Part shown: one piece after another, positions 1-5,622 of the stretch
Position numbering within the stretch: the stretch's first letter is position 1
Layout: every line of letters begins with the position of its first letter
Assembly (NCBI GenBank): GCA_016784425.1
Contig: JADHUQ010000141.1
Location: 1-6,001, forward strand
Direction of reading: 5' to 3'
Source of the DNA: Candidatus Delongbacteria bacterium
GTDB lineage: Bacteria > CAIWAD01 > BS150m-G50
DNA length: 6,001 bases
The notes under the pieces: generated by a model
The model's input: the letters and a program-made list of their open reading frames with translations, nothing else
What the model was told of the DNA's origin: nothing
Database searches by the model: none
Position numbers and translations under genes: made by a program

Positions 1-137
1 GTGCATTCCAGCGTACTGTTGCCCCAGTGGCCGTTGATTACCTGCACACCGGTGGTTAAACCAGGATCGATAGTATGCCGGGCGGCCAGAGCGGTGGTCG
101 CCAGCAGCAGTGTCAATATCAGCGAGTTGCGCTTCAT
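1..137 (-). CDS. N-terminal fragment of an unidentified secreted protein (runs off the left edge)
   Basis: Reading down from 137, an ATG is followed by 45 open codons to the window edge, with no stop. Residues 1-18 form a typical Sec signal peptide: MKRN at the start, a Leu-rich core, and ATTALA before a predicted cut. The mature part begins ARHTIDPGLTTGVQV. A GGAGG ribosome-binding site (143-147) lies 5 nt before the ATG. The start is 38 bp downstream of the stop of the secreted cysteine protease on the same strand, so the two are probably co-transcribed. The visible part is too short to assign a family. Export to the periplasm or outside the cell is the only role the sequence supports. Confidence 0.75.
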   Translation of the reverse strand, partial: MKRNSLILTLLLATTALAARHTIDPGLTTGVQVINGHWGNSTLEC

Positions 138-175
138 ATACTCCTCCAGGATCGGTTGCTACTTGCTTTATCAGT

Positions 176-2563
176 TCAATAGTTTGCGATTACATAGTAG
201 AAGGCCTGCGGGTAAAGATCGGTTTCCTCAGACAGCTGCAGGGAACTTCCGCTCACCGTATCGATCAACTCACCCATGGTGGCATAAGGATTGCTCAACC
301 GGTAAACCGAATAGGAAATCGCACCAGGCAGGGCAGTCCAATTCAACTGCACCAGGGGTGGTGCCCAGGTGATGGCAAGATCATCAACCGGTAAAACCAT
401 TATGCCCAGTGCGGTGATAGTTACATCATCGATATTCCAGCCACAGTAGTGCCAGCCACTGTCGGTCGGACCCATCAGCCAGGCAATCCGCACCTGCGGC
501 TGGTTGTCCGCGAGAGCGGCGATATCCAGATTCATCTCCACCCAGTCGAGGTCGGTGATTTCCACCTCGTTCTCCCAGACAGTGGTCCAGTTCGTGTCAT
601 CGTTGGTGATCTTGATGCGGGCGTGATCATAGGCCGGTTGCTCTACACCCAGCCAGCGCTGGAAGTTGAGTTGGACATTGTAAAGATCGGTGCAGTTGAT
701 CGGTTCACTTATCAACCACTCGGCCACTGCCATTCCGTCGGGATAATCACCGTCGAGGTTATAACCGTAGACATTCAGGCCGGTGTAACCGCTGGTCGGA
801 TCAGGGCCACCGTGGGTTTCACCACCGTTACCGGTCGGCTGCCCGAAAGCCCAGCCCCCTTCGGTAGTCCAGCCGGGATTACTGTCCAACGGCCAGCTGT
901 ATTGAACCTGCATTTCACCGACCGCCAACAACAGTTCGCGGTCAGTATCACCGATGTGATCGGTCTCATTGCTGAAATGGACCGCTGCCAGATAAGCACC
1001 TGCTTCCATCAGGTCCGCTGCAGTTGTGATCTCGACTGTGATGATGGTGCTCTCACCCGGCGCCAGTGTCCCGCTGACCGCACCATTTAACTGTGCCCAC
1101 TCTACCGGTGGAGTAATTGCGACAGCATATTCGATCGTGACACCGTTGTTGTTGCTGACCAGGTACTCAGCACTGACCGGTGTGAAAGGTCCGCCTGCAG
1201 GTCCCTGGGAGCGGAAACGATCCTGAGGAGTGACACCCAGCCCGGCAGCAGAGGCGAGTCCCTTGATGCAGAAGTTGGCGGTTCCGGTCCAGGGATCGTT
1301 TTCCCATTGGATGAGGTCATGCCAGTCACCCCCTTCACGATACCAGCTCTCCAGTGGATGGGCAGTTGACTCGACGATCACCCGATAACTGGCACCAAGC
1401 AGGACCGGCACATCAGAACTGCGGTCGTAGGGGTGACCACCGGCAGACAGCTGCAGGTAGATATGAAAATCCTCACCGGGTGAAAGAGTGATCGGGCTGT
1501 CCAGATCGACGGTGTGATACCCGCTATGATCGATAAGTAGTGTCTGTGTACCCAGCGGATTCAACAACACACCGTCAACGAAATCGGCGTAGATGATAAT
1601 CGTGCAACTCACGCTATCTGCAGCTGTAAAGAAACCAACCGCCTGCAATACTTCGTCTGCAGTGGCGGTGAAACTGTTGAAGGCTTCGTCGATATCGGTG
1701 CGTGTATCACGCCAGCCATGATAGTCATGAAAGTATGCCCGGTCCCAGGGGGTCGGTACAACATCCTGAAAAGAGATGGCGCCCATTTCCGGGTTCTGGC
1801 AGCAGTGCTTGTCATAGTATGATATCCAGAAGTAGCCGGCCTGCCCCCAACCGGTGCCCCAGCTGTTCTTTACCAGCCAGGCCCCGTTCAATGGTGCCTG
1901 GGTCACCTTATCATCATCCCAGCCGATAATGTCAACCGCATGGTTGGGGTCGAGCAGGCTGCTGGGGGGCTGGTAGTGGATATAATTCTGGATGAAGGCA
2001 CCGTCGTAACACATACAGGTACCCAGTACCCCGTAGTCCATGATTTTCTGTTTGATGATATCCAACCGTTCCAGGTTGGCGCCAGCGGTATACCACTCAA
2101 TATCACGGGGAAAGAAATAGTGGAAATCGGGGTGGGTACGTACAGGGGGGGTGTCGTATGACTGGCCGTCCAGATCGCGCACAGCACCCTCCAGTCGGGT
2201 AAGATAGGCGGATGTGACCCGGTAATCACCACCCTGGTGAACTTCCAGACCGCTGCCGTCAGGGGGAACGATATCGTCGTTGTTATGTTCGTTGAAACCG
2301 TTCCACCAGTCGAGATGATATTCCGCCAGGTTGGGCTCACCGCTTTCACCGGCGGCAGACCAGTTGCCAGTCATCAGGAGGTTGCCCTCCATCGCACCCA
2401 TCGCCCCGAAAGTCCAACAGGTACCTCCCTGCTGGCTTTTGACACTGGTAACAAAGTTCTCACCGTCAACATCACGGAGGTCAAATTGTGGCGGTGGGTC
2501 TGCCAGGGCGCAAACAGTGACCAGGCATATCAATACCGTGTGTAATAGTACTTTTCCGGGCAT
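176..2563 (-). CDS. Secreted multidomain papain-family (C1) cysteine protease with lectin-like, Ig-like, MAM/jelly-roll and Fn3 modules
   Basis: Predicted extracellular endopeptidase of 795 residues. Residues 1-21 are a Sec signal peptide ending CALA. The C1 catalytic domain spans about 26-270. Its Cys nucleophile is C49 in QQGGTCWTF, its His is H208 in PNHAVDIIGW, and its Asn is N233 in VKNSWGTGWG. Residues about 275-435 resemble the lectin-like domain that follows C1 domains in many bacterial exoproteases. About 443-548 is an Ig/BACON-like repeat (GPAGGPFTP, then GTLAPGES). About 556-719 is a MAM-like jelly roll ending WNIDDVTI. About 725-795 is Fn3-like, ending FYYVIANY at TGA. There is no long pro-domain between signal peptide and catalytic domain, which is common for this bacterial subgroup. 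The distance from the oxyanion Gln to the Cys appears one residue shorter than in papain. An ATG at 2581 is also in frame, but the GGAGG at 2569-2573 and the clean signal peptide favour 2563. The accessory modules suggest binding to protein, glycan or cell surface; the substrate is unknown. Confidence 0.93.
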   Translation of the reverse strand: MPGKVLLHTVLICLVTVCALADPPPQFDLRDVDGENFVTSVKSQQGGTCWTFGAMGAMEGNLLMTGNWSAAGESGEPNLAEYHLDWWNGFNEHNNDDIVPPDGSGLEVHQGGDYRVTSAYLTRLEGAVRDLDGQSYDTPPVRTHPDFHYFFPRDIEWYTAGANLERLDIIKQKIMDYGVLGTCMCYDGAFIQNYIHYQPPSSLLDPNHAVDIIGWDDDKVTQAPLNGAWLVKNSWGTGWGQAGYFWISYYDKHCCQNPEMGAISFQDVVPTPWDRAYFHDYHGWRDTRTDIDEAFNSFTATADEVLQAVGFFTAADSVSCTIIIYADFVDGVLLNPLGTQTLLIDHSGYHTVDLDSPITLSPGEDFHIYLQLSAGGHPYDRSSDVPVLLGASYRVIVESTAHPLESWYREGGDWHDLIQWENDPWTGTANFCIKGLASAAGLGVTPQDRFRSQGPAGGPFTPVSAEYLVSNNNGVTIEYAVAITPPVEWAQLNGAVSGTLAPGESTIITVEITTAADLMEAGAYLAAVHFSNETDHIGDTDRELLLAVGEMQVQYSWPLDSNPGWTTEGGWAFGQPTGNGGETHGGPDPTSGYTGLNVYGYNLDGDYPDGMAVAEWLISEPINCTDLYNVQLNFQRWLGVEQPAYDHARIKITNDDTNWTTVWENEVEITDLDWVEMNLDIAALADNQPQVRIAWLMGPTDSGWHYCGWNIDDVTITALGIMVLPVDDLAITWAPPLVQLNWTALPGAISYSVYRLSNPYATMGELIDTVSGSSLQLSEETDLYPQAFYYVIANY

Positions 2564-2568
2564 GGTTT

Positions 2569-2573
2569 CCTCC
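2569..2573 (-). promoter_or_regulatory. Ribosome-binding site that fixes the protease start
   Basis: The minus strand reads GGAGG followed by AAACC and ATG (2563). The spacing of 5 nt matches the other starts in this window. It lies downstream of the alternative in-frame ATG at 2581, so initiation at 2563 is preferred. Confidence 0.75.
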
Positions 2574-2995
2574 AGGGGCACGAACCGCAGTTTGTCAGGC
2601 GCTGCTTTAGTTATGTTACTTGATTAACTGAATTTATCAATAATCCCTGTCAATCGCAACTCACCATTCGTCAGAGCCTGCACTTTTCACAGATTACCTT
2701 CTGGGTGGAGCTGCCTGAAGACAACAGTTGATCTGTCAGTTATACTGTTTGACAGCGAGAATCTGAGTTAGCCGATGGGTACACAACTCATTACAACTCC
2801 TTCTGCAGCTACTTGCGTCTGGTCGTGGTAGTGCGTCAGCAGGCGAATCAGAAATAGCTGTTTATGGATACGGGTGAAGAACTGCGCGCAGGCAAGATAG
2901 ATGAGGTGAAAACCTGTGTGCTAAAAACGCAGGGAGGAGCAATGCAGATCACAGTCGGTGCGATCGGTTTACTCCAGGTAGATCTCCCGACCTGC
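2574..2995. other. Intergenic stretch without a convincing gene
   Basis: This region of about 420 bp separates the TM2 gene from the protease, both on the minus strand. Open frames here are short or are extensions of antisense shadows of the TM2 gene. I see no tRNA and no clear hairpin plus T-tract terminator. A perfect TTGACA on the minus strand (2653-2648) could be a -35 element for the protease, but no convincing -10 sits 16-18 bp after it. An inverted repeat CTGTCA/TGACAG at 2733-2738 and 2750-2755 is the clearest structure. The protease promoter most likely lies in this interval, because the upstream gene is more than 400 bp away. Confidence 0.5.
2733..2755. repeat. Short inverted repeat CTGTCA...TGACAG
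   Basis: Perfect 6-bp arms (2733-2738 and 2750-2755) flank an 11-bp AT-rich centre. It lies in the gene-poor stretch upstream of the protease and downstream of the TM2 gene. It could be an operator or a weak RNA hairpin. No T-tract follows on either strand, so an intrinsic terminator is unlikely. A 6-bp repeat can arise by chance. Confidence 0.3.
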
Positions 2996-3271
2996 CTAGA
3001 ACCAGTGCTTGCGATTCTGAACATAGATTGCATCGAATTCCTGGTCGGTCATCGTCAGGTAGATGATACCCTCGGCAATCCCGATAACTGCTGGTATCCA
3101 GGCAAGGATGAAAATGGTCAACAGGGTGATCAGCAGCATGACAACACCCTCACGGGTGTAGCCGAGAAAGAACTTGTGGATACCGAACATCCCCAGTACG
3201 ATCGCCAGCAGCCCGGTAACTGTCTTCTGATTGGAGTGTCCCGGCTGAACCAGGGAAACACCGCACTCCAC
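2996..3271 (-). CDS. TM2-domain membrane protein (uninterrupted part, possible GTG start)
   Basis: This is the 91-residue open part of a TM2-domain protein. The first residues (ECGVSLVQPGH, in the numbering that starts at the GTG) are the last knuckle of a zinc ribbon. Two membrane segments follow: one around TVTGLLAIVLGMFGIHKFF, with the characteristic G-x-HKFFLG turn between helices, and one around VMLLITLLTIFILAWIPAVIGIAEGI. The tail ends VQNRKHWF at a TAG stop, as is usual for the family. TM2 proteins are small integral inner-membrane proteins of poorly known function, often with N-terminal zinc ribbons. The same frame continues upstream to an ATG at 3406 and is broken only by an amber codon at 3385-3383 (see the next entry). 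The GTG at 3271 has only a weak AGGT upstream and would cut the zinc ribbon in half, so it may not be the natural start. If it is used, the product is a TM2 core without a complete ribbon. Confidence 0.7.
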   Translation of the reverse strand: MECGVSLVQPGHSNQKTVTGLLAIVLGMFGIHKFFLGYTREGVVMLLITLLTIFILAWIPAVIGIAEGIIYLTMTDQEFDAIYVQNRKHWF

Positions 3272-3406
3272 ACAGAGTACCTGACCTGAATTAGTTTTAA
3301 CACCGCAGTTACCACAATAATCGCTTCCCTGGAGGGGGCGCCAACCACACTTGAGGCAGGCCCAGGCACCGGGATTTACCTCCTATCCACAGTTACGGCA
3401 ATGCAT
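3272..3406 (-). pseudogene. Amber-interrupted zinc-ribbon N-terminus of the TM2 gene
   Basis: From ATG 3406 the frame reads MHCRNCG, then TAG (3385-3383), then EVNPGAWACLKCGW and onward without a break into the TM2 domain. Counting the amber as residue 8, four CxxC knuckles lie at C3/C6, C17/C20, C31/C34 and C45/C48, evenly spaced 14 residues apart, as expected for two zinc ribbons. Such conservation across the stop shows that the intended gene is 2996-3406, 136 residues. The start is well supported: GGGAG lies 5-6 nt upstream, and the ATG follows the permease TAA by one base (TAA-A-ATG), indicating translational coupling. The TAG may be a recent nonsense change (one base from CAG, AAG or GAG), a sequencing error, or a site of readthrough. 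The gene's own terminal stop is also TAG, which argues against general amber reassignment. Confidence 0.75.
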
Positions 3407-3407
3407 T

Positions 3408-4676
3408 TTAACTCCCGGTAGTTGTTACCACCTTAAAACCGCACATTTCAATGGCGGTCGTCAACGCTTCTGTTTCAAAACCGTTTCCCTTGATAGTGGC
3501 TGTTCCCTGCTTCAGGTTGACGGTTGCCTGTTTCACCCCCTGGCAGCTCTCCGCGGCAACTTTAACACTGGAAACACAGTGATCACAGGTCATACCGGAG
3601 ATTTGCAGTTGGACAGTCTCGGCGGCCGTGTCGCTATCCAGCACGATCTGCTCTTCAGCTTCACCGCTATGGCCACGCCGGAACCAACCATTGGCCAGTA
3701 CCAGCAACAGCAGCACAGCAGACCCATTTTCCAGCCAGCCGGGTAACATTTCATGGAGATGTGTGGTGCCGGTGATGGCGACTTCACTGAAAAGTGCATC
3801 AAAGAGAACACCGGCCAGCAAAGCGCCAATCGCTACGGTTCCCAGAAATACCAGTGCAGTGCGTCGTCCCAGGATTCTCCAGACTGTGGCTACCGCAACC
3901 GCATTCGTGGCGGGCCCGGTAATCAGAAAAGCCAGCGCTGCGCCGGGTGACACCCCCTTGGCCATCAGGGTCAGTGCAACCGGAACCGAGGCGGTGGCAC
4001 AAACATAGACCGGAATACCGGCGGCCATCATCACCAGGATGGCTACGATACCGGTACCGAGCATCGGTGCAAAAAAGTCATCCGGAAGTGCCAGTGACAG
4101 GGCTGCGGCAATCAGTAGTCCCAGCAATAGAGCGCCGCCGATATCACGCGGCAGGGTGACCAGACCGTGGCGCAAAGCTCCCCAGATTCGACCACTCCCC
4201 TGCTCTGTTGTGCAGCAATCGTCCCTGCACTCAGCGACAGTTGTAGTATCCTCTTTCTGGTCGTCCAGTGCTGCTGCCAGCGAACCACCTACCAGACCTG
4301 TAACCAGAGCGGCCAGCGGTCTGAAAATGGCAAACACCGGCCCCAGCAGGCTCCAGGTGACCATGATACTATCGACACCGGTCTGTGGTGTGGAGAGGAG
4401 AAAGGCTGTCGTTGCCCCCCGACTGGCGCCGTGTTGACGCAGGGATGCACCCAGCGGTATGACACCACAGGAACAGATTGGTAACGGAATGCCGATCAGT
4501 GCCGCTTTCAACACCGGTCCGAAACCGTTACCACCCAGTTTGCGTTCGACCAGTTCACGGGGAATAAAGAAAGAGAGCAATCCAGCTACCAGAAAACCGA
4601 ATAAAAGCCAGGGTGCCATCTGCTGCAGCAGCAGCCAGAATTCGGCAGCCAGATTGATGAATAGTTCCTGTATCAA
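3408..4676 (-). CDS. SO_0444/DUF318-family Cu/Zn efflux permease with C-terminal HMA domain
   Basis: Predicted inner-membrane permease of 422 residues, likely exporting copper and/or zinc. Residues about 1-330 form a polytopic permease with the family signature PLPICSCGVIP (C68, C70), then STPQTG at 95-100, and the second-half motifs IPVYVCATASVP (C226) and ITGPATN. A hydrophilic loop at about 140-165 holds a Cys cluster (C150, C154, C155) that could bind metal. After the last helix and an acidic linker (335-350), residues about 355-418 are an HMA domain with GMTCDHC (C364, C367), the Cu-chaperone-type soft-metal site. The start is TTG 4676: GAGG (4682-4685) lies 5 nt upstream and an in-frame TAA directly precedes the TTG, so no longer start is possible. 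The next ATG is M20, inside the first membrane segment, and is less likely. The stop is TAA, one base before the TM2 gene's ATG. The Cys/His-rich membrane protein lies 147 bp upstream on the same strand. Metal specificity is inferred from the family and the Cys motifs. Confidence 0.9.
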   Translation of the reverse strand: MIQELFINLAAEFWLLLQQMAPWLLFGFLVAGLLSFFIPRELVERKLGGNGFGPVLKAALIGIPLPICSCGVIPLGASLRQHGASRGATTAFLLSTPQTGVDSIMVTWSLLGPVFAIFRPLAALVTGLVGGSLAAALDDQKEDTTTVAECRDDCCTTEQGSGRIWGALRHGLVTLPRDIGGALLLGLLIAAALSLALPDDFFAPMLGTGIVAILVMMAAGIPVYVCATASVPVALTLMAKGVSPGAALAFLITGPATNAVAVATVWRILGRRTALVFLGTVAIGALLAGVLFDALFSEVAITGTTHLHEMLPGWLENGSAVLLLLVLANGWFRRGHSGEAEEQIVLDSDTAAETVQLQISGMTCDHCVSSVKVAAESCQGVKQATVNLKQGTATIKGNGFETEALTTAIEMCGFKVVTTTGS

Positions 4677-4681
4677 TTATA

Positions 4682-4685
4682 CCTC
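4682..4685 (-). promoter_or_regulatory. Ribosome-binding site supporting the TTG start of the permease
   Basis: The minus strand reads CCTGAGGT followed by ATAA and TTG. The GAGG core is 5 nt from the TTG, matching the spacing at the other genes. It is weaker than the GGAGG used elsewhere in the window. Together with the TTG codon it suggests modest or regulated translation of the permease. Confidence 0.55.
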
Positions 4686-4747
4686 AGGATGTCAGTCAGT
4701 TGCGTATCAGTTGCTGACCCGGTTGCGAAATCTCTTACCACATCCTG
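4685..4747 (-). promoter_or_regulatory. Possible operator or leader: tandem TCAGTTGC repeats inside an inverted repeat
   Basis: The plus strand carries two perfect copies of TCAGTTGC at 4696-4703 and 4707-4714, 11 bp apart start to start, which is about one helical turn. They are flanked by GTCAG (4691-4695) and CTGAC (4714-4718). Outside them, CAGGATGT (4685-4692) and ACATCCTG (4740-4747) are perfect 8-bp inverted arms. In the permease transcript the proximal arm abuts and partly overlaps the GAGG ribosome-binding site. The site would suit a transcription factor for the metal permease, or an RNA fold that masks the start. No known metal-regulator operator is recognised, and no firm promoter boxes are visible. 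Confidence 0.35.
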
Positions 4748-4802
4748 CCATGTGATTTCAGGAAATTAAAAGCAAACACAGTTTTTCAAGCATCAGAACA
4801 TC

Positions 4803-4829
4803 GAGTAATGGATGATGATACCGTTACTC
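4803..4829. repeat. Hairpin-forming inverted repeat at the end of the Cys/His-rich gene
   Basis: GAGTAATGG (4803-4811) faces CCGTTACTC (4821-4829) across a 9-base ATGATGATA loop. Eight Watson-Crick pairs form, with one G-T wobble if read as plus-strand RNA or one C-A mismatch as minus-strand RNA. The TAA stop of the Cys/His-rich gene lies in the stem. No T-tract follows on the minus strand, so it is more likely a 3'-end stabilising or attenuating structure than a strong intrinsic terminator. Confidence 0.35.
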
Positions 4830-5204
4830 ACCCCTGGATTTGACAACTTTGCGGATGACTCTCTTTCTGGGGCTGTCATCATCATCATCGGTGGCAATCA
4901 TCATTTTGGTGCAGGCGGTGTGAAGCGCATCACCGTGAAGACCCTCGGTGTTAATTGTCACCACCATCATGCTGTCACCATCTTCCACGATCCACTCGAT
5001 ATCTGTCTGAACATCATCACCTGACATATTGCAGAAGCCCTCAAAGCCCTCACAATGATCGAAGCCGCGTGAGTCACAGCCCATGAAGCCATGCCCACCA
5101 CCGCGACTCATACAGAGATGTCCGGTCATCAGTATCAGAGCCCAGACCGCCACTACCAGGATCAGATACTTCCAGATAGTGTCAAAGATTTCTTTCGTAC
5201 TCAT
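4824..5204 (-). CDS. Small Cys/His-rich membrane-anchored protein, unknown family
   Basis: A 126-residue protein I do not recognise. Residues about 12-28 form one hydrophobic segment (KYLILVVAVWALILM), either an uncleaved anchor or a signal anchor. Directly after it comes a Cys/His/Gly-rich stretch, about 29-58: H29, C31, H38, C43, H50, C51, C58, with GGGHGFMGC and several Phe. A Met-rich, beta-like part follows (IEWIVEDGDSMMVVTI), then H90, H95, C98 and MM at 101-102. The tail has five consecutive Asp (106-110) and a basic end (RKRVIRKVVKSR). The mix of Cys, His, Met and Asp suggests soft-metal or zinc binding at the membrane surface. That is inference, supported by the HMA-fused metal permease next on the strand. 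GGAGG (5210-5214) lies 5 nt before the chosen ATG at 5204. Another ATG at 5208 is out of frame and stops after a few codons. Confidence 0.75.
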   Translation of the reverse strand: MSTKEIFDTIWKYLILVVAVWALILMTGHLCMSRGGGHGFMGCDSRGFDHCEGFEGFCNMSGDDVQTDIEWIVEDGDSMMVVTINTEGLHGDALHTACTKMMIATDDDDDSPRKRVIRKVVKSRGE

Positions 5205-5392
5205 TCATTCCTCCAGTTTGCAAAAGGTCGTTCAATAAGTAAACTTCCGCACTTCTACACAAGCTGAAACGCTGTCCTGAAAAGTTCACGCGCTGGTACT
5301 TCCAGAAATCGGTAACAGGATTATGAATTAGACGACTGCAAAGCGAAAAGGTTCCACAATTTCACTCGATAGTTCTTCGCAGAAGATGGCGT

Positions 5393-5417
5393 GATACCGG
5401 AAGGAGGTACCGGTCTC
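5393..5417. ncRNA. Possible structured RNA element: hairpin with AAGGAGGTA loop
   Basis: GATACCGG (5393-5400) and CCGGTCTC (5410-5417) pair at 7 of 8 positions around a 9-base loop, AAGGAGGTA. As plus-strand RNA the loop is a perfect Shine-Dalgarno sequence with no start codon at a useful distance. It also places GGA in a loop, as CsrA/RsmA sites do. As minus-strand RNA the loop reads TACCTCCTT, which resembles the 16S rRNA 3' end and could pair with ribosome-binding sites. A second small hairpin, TCTTC-GCA-GAAGA, is just upstream (5374-5386). No promoter or terminator frames the element clearly, so its status as an RNA gene is speculative. Confidence 0.2.
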
Positions 5418-5517
5418 AAGTCATCAAAGCAAAGTGGTTCTGGTTAAAGGAAGGTGTTGAGTGTGTTACTAATAATAGTTACCATGTAAACCGTCACCTG
5501 TGCCTGACTCTTTATTA

Positions 5518-5523
5518 TATAAT
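5518..5523 (+). promoter_or_regulatory. TATAAT -10-like box upstream of the S8-like gene
   Basis: A perfect TATAAT lies in an AT-rich patch about 100 bp before the ATG at 5623. At 17 bp spacing the upstream hexamer is CACCTG, a poor -35, and there is no TG extension. It is the best promoter candidate for the plus-strand gene. It would give a 5' leader of roughly 90 nt. Confidence 0.35.
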
Positions 5524-5622
5524 GATTCGAACCACGTCCGACTGACAGTTCAGATAATGGCGTGTAGTCAGCAGCAATATTGATAACTCAAAATAGGCAA
5601 CTCACATCTTTGGAGGAGAACG

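Larger units (their letters stand above)
5209..5622. other. Divergent intergenic region between the Cys/His-rich gene and the S8-like gene
   Basis: About 410 bp without a supported gene. ATG-initiated frames are only a few codons long, for example those at 5386 and 5557. The region should hold the promoters of both flanking genes. On the plus side a TATAAT lies at 5518-5523. On the minus side no clear promoter is visible upstream of 5204. Two small hairpins occur at 5374-5386 and 5393-5417. A GATTCGAACC string at 5524-5533 resembles a tRNA T-loop but has no tRNA around it. Confidence 0.55.

Noticed and set aside
449..1090. 213-codon plus-strand open frame opposite the protease gene
   Set aside because: It lies wholly antisense to conserved protease modules, has no recognisable motif and no ribosome-binding site. 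It follows from the codon bias of the real gene.
2768..2791. Seven-codon minus-strand ORF (MSCVPIG) with a GAAGGAG site 5 nt upstream
   Set aside because: It has good spacing but is too short to call without conservation. It is not close enough to the protease gene, more than 200 bp away, to act as an obvious leader peptide.
2916..2998. Intrinsic terminator after the TM2 gene
   Set aside because: A weak CAGGT/ACCTG stem and a run of five T occur downstream of the stop but are not adjacent, so the usual stem plus T-tract is absent.
2864..3289. 141-codon plus-strand frame, with a GGGAGGAG before an internal ATG at 2941
   Set aside because: Most of it is antisense to the TM2 gene, whose CxxC knuckles and membrane segments are unmistakable. 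The part outside that gene shows no family resemblance.
3130..3369. Out-of-frame GTG open frame inside the TM2 gene, preceded by AGGAGGT next to the amber codon
   Set aside because: The ribosome-binding-like string is strong, but the predicted 79-residue product has no motif and the zinc-ribbon/TM2 frame explains the sequence. Chance overlap is the simpler reading.
4697..4760. 14-codon minus-strand ORF in the permease leader (MAGCGKRFRNRVSN)
   Set aside because: No ribosome-binding site of the GGAGG type used in this window is seen, and the peptide is too short to judge. An attenuator peptide cannot be supported from one sequence.
4875..4890. ATC/GAT triplet run as a microsatellite
   Set aside because: Only four to five units, and it encodes the Asp run of the Cys/His-rich protein. 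It is too short to call a repeat locus.
5524..5533. GATTCGAACC, resembling a tRNA T-loop
   Set aside because: No T-stem, anticodon arm or acceptor stem can be drawn on either strand, and no CCA end follows.
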